From positions 1 to 20,160 of the IMG/VR virus record IMGVR_UViG_3300022214_000024: a DNA stretch of 20,160 bases. One strand, given 5' to 3'. Under the pieces are notes generated by a model that saw nothing but the letters and a program-made list of their open reading frames with translations, ran no database searches and was not told the DNA's origin. Below, one piece after another: positions 14,712 to 20,160 of this stretch. A program made the position numbers and the translations under genes. The stretch's first letter is position 1. Every line of letters begins with the position of its first letter. The DNA comes from a virus.

Positions 14712-14827
14712 GGCCCCTCTGCCCCTATTCCTTAAGGAATATAGGGGCAGGGAGGGGCCGGAAAAGCGGCTTTTTGCCCCCTTGGCCCCTATTTCCCCAG
14801 GGGCCGGTTTAGGGGCCATTAGGGGCC
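14712..14827 (-). repeat. AGGGGCC/GGCCCCT repeat and hairpin block
   Basis: Six copies of the 7-mer: GGCCCCT at 14712 and 14784, AGGGGCC at 14753, 14799, 14811 and 14821. The first pair brackets a long stem: GCCCC-TATTCC / GGAATA-TA-GGGGC centred on TTAA (14733-14734), interrupted only by 2-nt bulges. Copies 14784 and 14799 form a second 7-bp hairpin. The last two copies lie in the last codons of the primase-helicase gene and just past its stop. The gap 14683-14808 holds no gene. Confidence 0.65.
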
Positions 14828-16845
14828 ATGTCTGACTGCTTGGCCAGGTTCAATTGGCCGGCATGATTTTCCGAAATGATGCGATAGCCTTCGCTGTGCC
14901 GCTCCATGATTCCGGCGTGAATGAGTATCGCTGTGAGGCTGTCAGACCGACTCGGATCAATGCGATTCCGCAATGTGCGCTCTGCCTTGCCGGGCGAATT
15001 TTTTTCCAGATATGCCAGCCATGCGCTGCGGCTGATGTAGGGGCAGCCGTCTGGATTTTCCGCGCCGCTGTTCCACCATGCTGCCGTAAACGCCGTAAAC
15101 GCCTTATTCTCTGGCCCCTGCTTTTCTGGCACCGCTGGCGCTTCCGCAGCCGCCAAGATTGCGCTTGTCACCTGTTCGCCATCCTCATCAAACCAGCCGG
15201 CAATCGGCACTGATTGCAGCGTCACATAAACCGGCTTGGCTTCCTCGGCGTCTTTGGATTTGCGCTGCACAATCTGCATCGGCCCCTCATTTTTGCCAGG
15301 GACAACGCTAATCTCAATTTCCAGCGCGCCCTTCCATGCTGATGAACCTCGCGCCCGGTGCTGGGCTTCGTCACTCACGCCAGTGTGGTGGACTAAGCAA
15401 ACGCTGCAATTGAACTCGCGCATCAGACCGGCGCAAGCATCGATCATCGTCTTGGCATCCTGTGCGCTGTTTTCATCACCGGCTAGAAAGCGGTGCAATG
15501 TATCTACATTAATTAGGCTGGGCGGGCTGGGCAGCGCGCGAATGGCCTCAACGGCTTTCTGATAGCCTTCCGGTGTGTTTAGATCACAGCCGGCTTTTGA
15601 CACCCACATATCCAGCTTGCCGGCGTTGTTGTGCTGTTTCCATGCGGCAACGCGGGAACGCAAGCCATGATGCCCCTCACCTGCCAAATACACCACAGGG
15701 CCAGGCTTGACCTTGTGGCCATGCCATTCGGTTAGCCCGGCTGCGATGTGGAGGCTCCAATCTAGCACCACAAACGTCTTGCCGCCGCCCGATGGGCCAT
15801 GAACCATGATCAAGGCTTGCTCTTGCAGCCAATGCTTGACTAGCCAGCGGATCGGCGCGGGTTCCGTGCAGAATGTGTCAGCCGGCACCAGCCAGCCGCT
15901 ATCAACTGCAGGGCTTAACAGGGCCATTAGATCATGGCCGCCCGCCTTAAAATCGTTGGCATCCATGCCTTCAATCGGCACCCGCACCACCCGGACGCCA
16001 TACTTAGCAGCGGCTTGATCGGCATATTTAAAGCCAATTCCGCCTTTGTCATGATCTGCAACGACCACGATGTCAGCCAAGCTGCCGCGCTTTTCCCGCA
16101 ACGCCTTTGCCACGGCTGGGAGATTGCTGGCGCTGTAAGCAATCGCGCAAGCCTGGCCCGTTTCCTCTGTGATCGTGGCTGCGGTGGCGAAGCCCTCGGC
16201 TATGTAGATAGTGCCGCCGTTGTCATCGCCCACGATCCATTGCGCCTCAGTGGCGCGACCGCTGGCGTGGTAGAGTTTGCCGCCATCGCCGTCGATATAT
16301 TGCAGACTGACAAGGTGGCCGGCTGGGTCATACATAGGCAAGGCAAGCCGCCCGTCACCTGTCACCCGCGCGCCGTTGGGGCTGACACCTTTTCGCACCA
16401 GATACGGATGCCAATCAGGCGCACCGGCAAGGCTTGACCAAATGGTTTCCGCCACGTCTGCAACGGATTCCTGTATCTTGGCCTTGGCAGCATCGCGCGC
16501 CTTGACGGCTTCGGCCAGCCGTTTGGCCTCTGCCATGCGCTCTGGTATCGTCAATTCGCGGCCAATGTCTGCGCGGAATGGGTTATCTATGGCCGCCCGC
16601 CAGCACCCAAACCGCCCAGCCGGAACGCCATCTGGGAACACGCAATACCAGCCCGATGTGTCATGGCCCGGCTTGCCTTTGGTGTAGCTGTCAAAGCGAT
16701 GCAGTTTGCCATCAATTTTAATGTTAGCCGGTGGCCTGATGCCCGCCTGTTCCATCGCGGCGGCAAGCTGCACCTCTGGCGGGTCAAACTGCGGTTGCGC
16801 TGGTGGCGTCCACGGGCCATCTAGGATTTTGGTTAGGTCAGCCAT
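14809..16845 (-). CDS. Toprim primase fused to RepA-like helicase, 678 aa
   Basis: Replication protein that likely primes and unwinds phage DNA. N-terminal domain (1-110): GKLHRFDSYTKGKPGHDTSG and WYCVFPDGVPAGRFGCWRA, a primase-type zinc-free N-terminus. Toprim domain (about 205-310): TIYIAEGFATAATI with the catalytic Glu (217), and IVVVADHDKGG with the DxD-like ADHD (263-266). RepA/AAA_25 helicase (about 330-560): Walker A GPSGGGKT (350-357), Walker B LINVDTL (444-450), then VCLVHHTGVSDEAQHRARGS, a sensor-like part, and ALEIEISVV. The C-terminal 100 residues are helical, possibly a winged helix, and end MAPNGP inside the AGGGGCC repeats. AAAGGG lies before the ATG; it begins 1 nt into the methyltransferase stop. 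Confidence 0.9.
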   Translation of the reverse strand: MADLTKILDGPWTPPAQPQFDPPEVQLAAAMEQAGIRPPANIKIDGKLHRFDSYTKGKPGHDTSGWYCVFPDGVPAGRFGCWRAAIDNPFRADIGRELTIPERMAEAKRLAEAVKARDAAKAKIQESVADVAETIWSSLAGAPDWHPYLVRKGVSPNGARVTGDGRLALPMYDPAGHLVSLQYIDGDGGKLYHASGRATEAQWIVGDDNGGTIYIAEGFATAATITEETGQACAIAYSASNLPAVAKALREKRGSLADIVVVADHDKGGIGFKYADQAAAKYGVRVVRVPIEGMDANDFKAGGHDLMALLSPAVDSGWLVPADTFCTEPAPIRWLVKHWLQEQALIMVHGPSGGGKTFVVLDWSLHIAAGLTEWHGHKVKPGPVVYLAGEGHHGLRSRVAAWKQHNNAGKLDMWVSKAGCDLNTPEGYQKAVEAIRALPSPPSLINVDTLHRFLAGDENSAQDAKTMIDACAGLMREFNCSVCLVHHTGVSDEAQHRARGSSAWKGALEIEISVVPGKNEGPMQIVQRKSKDAEEAKPVYVTLQSVPIAGWFDEDGEQVTSAILAAAEAPAVPEKQGPENKAFTAFTAAWWNSGAENPDGCPYISRSAWLAYLEKNSPGKAERTLRNRIDPSRSDSLTAILIHAGIMERHSEGYRIISENHAGQLNLAKQSDMAPNGP

Positions 16846-17582
16846 TAGCCCGCCCTTTCAATGAACATATCGCCTTGACGTTGTGCCTGCTCAATGCGGC
16901 GGCAGGCAATGTCGAAATACTTGGGTTCGCGCTCAATGCCGATGAACTTGCGGCCCATCTGAACGGCAGCAACGCCAGTGGTGCCGCTGCCCATGAAGGG
17001 ATCAAGGATGGTTTGGGCATCCATAGTAAAGTCGCCTATTATTTCAGCCATTAAACGGCGGGGCTTTTCTGTAGGGTGTGTGCCTTCACGTTCAGAATTG
17101 TTGGTGCAATGTGTATACACACCACGCTTGCCTCCTGCATTCCACCGCGCATAGCTATCACCGGCCCATGCACAAACAAAGTTTTCAGCGCCTTGCGCCG
17201 GCCCCTGTCCATTTAGTTGTGGCGTGGCGTCAGGCTTCACCCAAACGCAAGCGCGCTTATATTTCATCGTGCTGTGATTAATCTCATCTGCCCACAGCCA
17301 AACTCCTTCAGGAGTGCAAAATGCGATAAACCAACCATTGGACAAAGCTGCGCCAAGGCGAACCACATCTGATCGAATGCTATCAATTGAATCAAAATCT
17401 AATGGCTTTAAGTCGGGGCCACGGTCAGCACGAATCCGCCTTGCAAGTTCATTTTTCATTTTATGAATAAATGCTTCGTATGGTGGATCACAAATAATGT
17501 GATCAACCGCATCAAGCTGGGTCATAATTTCAAGGCAATCGCCTAGATAAAGCGTTGCCGCGCCTATCGTCTCAATTCGCAT
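16845..17582 (-). CDS. Beta-class DNA methyltransferase (N6-adenine or N4-cytosine), 245 aa
   Basis: Transfers a methyl group from S-adenosylmethionine to an exocyclic amine in DNA. The catalytic motif DPPY (32-35) comes before the SAM-binding DPFMGSGTTG (194-203), the order of beta-class enzymes. Other matches: TEKPRRLMAEII (about 178-189) and the last segment GRKFIGIEREPKYFDIACRR. The target recognition region lies between (about 40-140) and is not informative. The start is MRIETIGAAT at 17582 with GGGTGG upstream; the GTG at 17591 would add three residues. No restriction enzyme is seen nearby, so this looks like a solitary protective or regulatory methylase. The start codon lies inside an 8-bp hairpin and overlaps the regulator stop by 11 nt. 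Confidence 0.92.
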   Translation of the reverse strand: MRIETIGAATLYLGDCLEIMTQLDAVDHIICDPPYEAFIHKMKNELARRIRADRGPDLKPLDFDSIDSIRSDVVRLGAALSNGWFIAFCTPEGVWLWADEINHSTMKYKRACVWVKPDATPQLNGQGPAQGAENFVCAWAGDSYARWNAGGKRGVYTHCTNNSEREGTHPTEKPRRLMAEIIGDFTMDAQTILDPFMGSGTTGVAAVQMGRKFIGIEREPKYFDIACRRIEQAQRQGDMFIERAG

Positions 17583-17588
17583 TGAGAC
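17569..17588 (-). promoter_or_regulatory. Start-codon hairpin of the methyltransferase
   Basis: The 20-nt minus-strand sequence GTCTCAATGCGAATTGAGAC is a perfect 8-bp inverted repeat with a GCGA loop, a GNRA-type tetraloop. The methyltransferase ATG (17582-17580) straddles stem and loop, and the stop codon of the regulator gene (17574-17572) is in the 3' arm. As RNA it would hide the start; as DNA it could be a binding site for a dimeric protein. Confidence 0.65.
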
Positions 17589-17751
17589 CACCCATCAAAT
17601 AATCTGCCAACCGCTGCACCGTTTGATAGCGCGGATTGGTGCTGTTGCCGTTGCGGATGTCACTAATGGCATCTTTTGACAGGCCGGTTGCCTTTGCCAC
17701 TACATCAATGCGCCGATCCTTTAGCGCCTCGCGCACTTTTTCAAGCGTCAT
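17572..17751 (-). CDS. Cro/XRE-like helix-turn-helix regulator, 59 aa
   Basis: Small DNA-binding regulator. The likely start is MTLEKVREALKDRRIDVVAK (ATG 17751-17749, GGAG 9 nt before). A HTH at about 15-37 reads VVAKATGLSKDAISDIRNGN, followed by NPRYQTVQRLADYL, as in small phage Cro-like proteins. A longer version from 17790 (MKMRRRAVTEKKR) exists, but the predicted transcription start near 17784 falls after that codon, favouring the short form. It stands alone at the divergent boundary beside a strong dyad, and is first in the long minus-strand transcript, so autorepression and control of the recombination operon are plausible. Confidence 0.75.
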   Translation of the reverse strand: MTLEKVREALKDRRIDVVAKATGLSKDAISDIRNGNSTNPRYQTVQRLADYLMGGLNAN

Positions 17752-17790
17752 GCGTTTTTTCTCCGTCACGGCCCGTCGCCGCATTTTCAT

Positions 17791-17821
17791 GCTTTACATC
17801 CGCATTGGATGGCTGTAAAGC
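17791..17821. promoter_or_regulatory. Divergent promoter/operator dyad
   Basis: GCTTTACA (17791-17798) and TGTAAAGC (17814-17821) form a perfect 8-bp inverted repeat with 15 nt between, and ATCC/GGAT are repeated inside. Each strand thus carries TTTACA, 17 nt, TAAAGC, a -35 and a weak -10 at correct spacing, giving two face-to-face promoters in one symmetrical element, probably an operator of the adjacent HTH protein. Confidence 0.55.
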
Positions 17822-17830
17822 CCTCAATCA

Positions 17831-17859
17831 CACCGCGACCGGATCAGCCGACTGCGGTG
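17831..17859 (+). promoter_or_regulatory. Second inverted repeat in the leader of the recombination operon
   Basis: CACCGC (17831-17836) pairs with GCGGTG (17854-17859) across 17 nt. It lies just downstream of the predicted plus-strand start site and before the GGAG Shine-Dalgarno of the ATPase gene. A leader stem or half-operators are possible; support is weak because the arms are short. Confidence 0.3.
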
Positions 17860-17872
17860 CTGGAGAAAGACA

Positions 17873-18553
17873 ATGGCTATCAACCTAAAGAGGACAGGCG
17901 GCCTATCTGCCAATGGTGTTAAAATGTGCGTATATGGCCAGGCAGGCGCTGGCAAAACCAGCCTGATTTCGACTTTGCCCAATGTCGTGGCAATCAGTGC
18001 GGAAGGCGGATTGCTTTCGATTGCGGGTGCAGACGTGCCTTATATCGAAGTGAAAAGTTTGGCCGATCTGCACGATGCTTATGCGTGGCTGACCAGCAGC
18101 GAGGAAGCCAAGGCGTTCCAATCAGTGGCTATCGACAGCCTGTCAGAAGTTGCTGAAGTGGTGCTGAACGCTGAACTCAAAGCCAACAAAGATGGCCGCG
18201 CGGCATACGGTGAACTTAGCACAAAGATGAATGAGCTAATCCGTGCCTTCCGTGATCTGCCGGGCAAACATGTTTATATGTCTGCCAAGCTGGAAAAATC
18301 ACAGGATGAGATGGGCCGCATTCTTTACAATGCCTCCATGCCGGGTAAGTCACTGACACAGGGTTTGCCTTATTTCTTCGATCTCGTCATGGCCTTGCGT
18401 GTCGAACGCGATGCCGATGGCAACGCTCACCGTGCGCTGCTTACCGACAGTGACGGGCTTTGGCAGGCTAAAGACCGTTCCGGCAAGCTGGCCCAGTGGG
18501 AAGCGCCAGACCTTGGCGCGATCATTGCCAAGATTGGGAGTGCGTCATGCTAA
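17873..18553 (+). CDS. Sak4-like RecA-fold ATPase, 226 aa
   Basis: Probable phage recombinase of the Sak4/AAA_24 type, which works with ssDNA-binding protein in annealing. Walker A GQAGAGKT (22-29), Walker B region SVAIDSLSEV (84-93, Asp88), then GELSTKMNELIRAFRDLPG and VYMSAKLEKSQDE with LYNASMPGKSLTQGLPYFFD, as in phage AAA_24 proteins. The start ATG at 17873 has GGAG 7 nt upstream. First gene of the plus-strand operon; its last codons overlap a small membrane gene by 7 nt (ATGCTAA). The genes that follow (DUF669, exonuclease) support a role in recombination. Confidence 0.85.
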   Translation: MAINLKRTGGLSANGVKMCVYGQAGAGKTSLISTLPNVVAISAEGGLLSIAGADVPYIEVKSLADLHDAYAWLTSSEEAKAFQSVAIDSLSEVAEVVLNAELKANKDGRAAYGELSTKMNELIRAFRDLPGKHVYMSAKLEKSQDEMGRILYNASMPGKSLTQGLPYFFDLVMALRVERDADGNAHRALLTDSDGLWQAKDRSGKLAQWEAPDLGAIIAKIGSASC

Positions 18554-18714
18554 TCGCCCTCGCCATCGCACAAGCGATATTCGCCATCGGCGCTCTGCCG
18601 GTGATCAATGGCAACATTCGTGATCGGCACGTCAGTGCAGCATGGGGCAGCATATTTGCCTGCTTGCTGTTTAGCGTGACCGCTTACGTCCTTGCAATGG
18701 AGGCTATGCAGTGA
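18547..18714 (+). CDS. Small two-helix membrane protein, 55 aa
   Basis: Starts at ATG 18547 (MLIALAIAQAIFAIGALPVI), with GGGAG 6 nt before, and overlaps the ATPase stop. Two likely membrane helices: residues 1-20 and about 30-52 (AAWGSIFACLLFSVTAYVLA), with a short polar loop NGNIRDRHVS between. No family recognised. Its stop overlaps the next gene's GTG start by 3 nt, so it is a real member of the operon. It may be a membrane anchor, a holin-like peptide or a superinfection protein; none of these is shown. Confidence 0.7.
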   Translation: MLIALAIAQAIFAIGALPVINGNIRDRHVSAAWGSIFACLLFSVTAYVLAMEAMQ

Positions 18715-19091
18715 CCGTGCCAATCTATCAGCAATGGCTAAACGCCAAGGCAGTTGAGGAAGCCGCCATCAAGACGCGCCGCGATCTGGAAGATGCGATG
18801 GCGTTCGAATTGGCTTTGCCGGCCAATCTTGACGGCGCCAGCAATTATGACCGCGATGGCTATGCGGTGAAGGTTGTTGGCCGCATCAATCGCAAGATTG
18901 ATTCCGACAAGCTGCAATCGCTGGCGGCAGAGCATGGCCTAGCCGATCATCTGCCCAGCCTTTTCCGGTGGAAGCCGGAAATCAACGCGACGGCATGGAA
19001 AGCTGCCGCTGCAACTATCACCCAGCCATTGCTTGACGCCATCACGTCAACGCCTGGCCGCCCTAGCTTCACCATCACACGAAAGGATTAA
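18711..19091 (+). CDS. DUF7173-like phage protein, 126 aa
   Basis: Conserved phage protein of unknown job, usually found with recombination or replication genes. The start is the GTG at 18711 with GGAGG 7 nt before, overlapping the previous stop. The N-terminal half is a charged helix (AKAVEEAAIKTRRDLEDAMA); then comes DRDGYAVKVVGRINRKIDSD, followed by KLQSLAAEHGLADHLPSLFR and WKPEINATAWKAAA, the family pattern, and a C-terminal strand TPGRPSFTITRKD. It may interact with the DUF669 or ATPase protein, by position only. Confidence 0.72.
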   Translation: MTVPIYQQWLNAKAVEEAAIKTRRDLEDAMAFELALPANLDGASNYDRDGYAVKVVGRINRKIDSDKLQSLAAEHGLADHLPSLFRWKPEINATAWKAAAATITQPLLDAITSTPGRPSFTITRKD

Positions 19092-19095
19092 GACA

Positions 19096-19602
19096 ATGGC
19101 TAACCTCGGAGAAAGCTTTAACGCTGATGAACTGCCCACCGGCAGCACTGGCGAATATGAACTGCTGCCGGAAGGGCTTTATTCGGCCATGATCGCCAAG
19201 GCAGAAGTTGGACAGACCAAATCCGGCACCGGCACGAAGATTGATTTGCGCCTCGACATCACCGGGCCGACACATCAGGGCCGGGTGATTTTTGCGGCGA
19301 TCAACATCCGCAACCAATCGGCCAAGGCAGAGGAAATTGGCCGGCAACAGCTTGGCGAGATCATGCGCGCCATCGGCCTGCCACGCCTTGAAGATAGCGA
19401 CCAGCTTGTTGGTGGTCAGTTGCAGATCAAGGTGAAGGTGCGCCAGCCTTCGCCGGATGATGTGGCGCGCGGCTATAGCCAAGCCCGCAACGATGTGGGC
19501 GGTTATCGCGCTCTTGCCGGCGGTGGGCTTCCTGCGCCGTCTGCTTCCAAGGCTGCCGCCGCACCGGCTGCATCTAGCGCAAAACCGCCCTGGGCAAAGT
19601 AA
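19096..19602 (+). CDS. DUF669 ssDNA-binding-like protein, 168 aa
   Basis: Probable phage single-strand binding protein of the DUF669 family. The start ATG at 19096 (MANLGESFNADELPTGSTGE) has AAGGA 8 nt before. An OB-fold-like core is suggested by PEGLYSAMIAKAEVGQTKSG, GTKIDLRLDITGPTHQGRVI and FAAINIRNQSAKAEEIGRQQ, with LGEIMRAIGLPRLEDSDQLV. The last 35 residues are Ala/Pro/Ser-rich and disordered, ending KPPWAK, similar in spirit to SSB tails but basic. The product is likely abundant, and a GGGGCTGG hairpin follows it. Its neighbours are the Sak4-like ATPase and the exonuclease. Confidence 0.83.
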   Translation: MANLGESFNADELPTGSTGEYELLPEGLYSAMIAKAEVGQTKSGTGTKIDLRLDITGPTHQGRVIFAAINIRNQSAKAEEIGRQQLGEIMRAIGLPRLEDSDQLVGGQLQIKVKVRQPSPDDVARGYSQARNDVGGYRALAGGGLPAPSASKAAAAPAASSAKPPWAK

Positions 19603-19613
19603 CAACAAAAAAT

Positions 19614-19636
19614 GGGGCTGGCTCATCACCAGCCCC
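19614..19636 (+). terminator. GGGGCTGG hairpin after the DUF669 gene
   Basis: GGGGCTGG (19614-19621) and CCAGCCCC (19629-19636) form a perfect 8-bp stem with a 7-nt loop, 11 nt past the stop. The plus strand has no U-run after it; the opposite strand does (six T in a row), so it might terminate minus-strand transcription entering from the right or just cap the upstream mRNA. Stem arms match those at 6242-6267. Confidence 0.4.
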
Positions 19637-19661
19637 AAGTTGTCACGGGAGGAGACACAAC

Positions 19662-20160
19662 ATGGCAAAGCTGCCGGAAGTCATTATAGCCGATCAAAGT
19701 GCCGTTGCAAGCATGATAGATGCTCACCACGCTGCCAAGCGTGAACGGCCACGCCAGCACCTTGGCGCAAGCCTGCTTGGCCACCATTGTGATCGGTGGT
19801 TGTGGCTATCGTTTCGCTGGGCTGTCATTGAGCAATTCGAAGGCCGCATCCTGCGCTTGTTCCGCCGTGGCCATAGCGAGGAAGCGACGATTATCGCCGA
19901 TCTGGAAGCCATTGGCATTACCGTGCATGGCCAGCAAAACCGCGTCGATTTTGGCGCGCATGTTAGCGGCAGCATTGACGGAATAGGTGTTGGCATTCCC
20001 GAAGCCCCTAAGACGGAGCATTTGCTTGAGTTTAAGACGCACGGCAAAAAGTCGTTCGACGATCTGGTGGCCAAAGGCGTTCGCGCCTCCAAGTGGCAGC
20101 ATTTCGTTCAGATGCAAGTTTACATGGCCGGGCTGGATTTGACGCGCGCGCTTTATGTGT
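19662..20160 (+). CDS. PD-(D/E)XK exonuclease, N-terminal 166 residues (cut by window edge)
   Basis: Likely the 5'-3' exonuclease partner of the annealing system. The start ATG at 19662 has GGGAGGAG 7 nt upstream. Pattern: HLGASLLGHHCDRWLWLSFR (33-52, the usual 'SxLGxxCxRxLW' start), RRGHSEEATII (68-78), GSIDG (103-107) with catalytic Asp106, EFKTHGKKSF (123-132) with the E-x-K pair Glu123/Lys125, and WQHFVQMQVYMAGL (145-158) with the family Gln. All expected active-site residues are present. The frame is open to the last base, so the gene continues outside the window. Confidence 0.86.
   Translation, partial: MAKLPEVIIADQSAVASMIDAHHAAKRERPRQHLGASLLGHHCDRWLWLSFRWAVIEQFEGRILRLFRRGHSEEATIIADLEAIGITVHGQQNRVDFGAHVSGSIDGIGVGIPEAPKTEHLLEFKTHGKKSFDDLVAKGVRASKWQHFVQMQVYMAGLDLTRALYV

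Noticed and set aside
14762-14775. AAAAGCGGCTTTTT as a stand-alone terminator
   Set aside because: The stem is mostly A-T with a 3-nt loop, too weak alone; it is treated as part of the larger repeat block.
1-20160. CRISPR array, tRNA gene, integrase or attachment site
   Set aside because: No regularly spaced repeats, no cloverleaf with CCA-ready acceptor stem and no recombinase gene were seen; temperate or lytic life style cannot be decided from this window.

Overview
The window is a piece of a siphovirus-type phage or prophage genome, most likely from an alphaproteobacterial host such as a sphingomonad or relative. That host guess rests on moderately high GC and on the general look of the proteins; no host gene, tRNA or integrase is present to settle it. 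Nearly every base is coding, and many genes are joined by 1-14 nt stop/start overlaps. All genes from 1 to about 17.75 kb are on the minus strand and all genes from 17.87 kb to the end are on the plus strand, so the 17.75-17.87 kb interval is a divergent control region.

Reading the minus strand in its own direction: a small Cro/XRE-type regulator; a beta-class DNA methyltransferase whose start codon lies in a perfect 8-bp hairpin; a Toprim primase fused to a RepA-like helicase; a 126-nt non-coding gap full of AGGGGCC repeats; a DUF3310 protein; a ParB/Srx-fold protein ending in a CPHC knuckle; a Mu Mom-like DNA modification protein; small and large terminase; a DUF4055-type portal; a collagen-like protein; a Mu F/SPP1 gp7-like minor head protein; a scaffold; the major capsid protein; five small proteins (69 aa hypothetical, DnaT-like connector, head closure, 63 aa hypothetical, DUF4128-like tail terminator); an HK97 gp10-like tail completion protein; the tail tube protein; a tail assembly chaperone followed by an overlapping frame like the T part of lambda G/GT; and the first 888 residues of the tape measure protein, cut by the window edge.

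The plus-strand operon is a recombination module: a Sak4-like RecA-fold ATPase, a 55-residue two-helix membrane peptide, a DUF7173-like protein, a DUF669 ssDNA-binding-like protein and a PD-(D/E)XK exonuclease cut by the right edge.

The least ordinary part is the methyltransferase / ParB / Mom-like set, which points to self-protection by DNA hypermodification, with an RNA or DNA hairpin placed to control the methyltransferase. Other points to check are the collagen-like protein inside the head cluster, the chaperone frameshift, interleaved inverted repeats between the tail tube and chaperone genes, and the AGGGGCC repeat block between replication and packaging genes.
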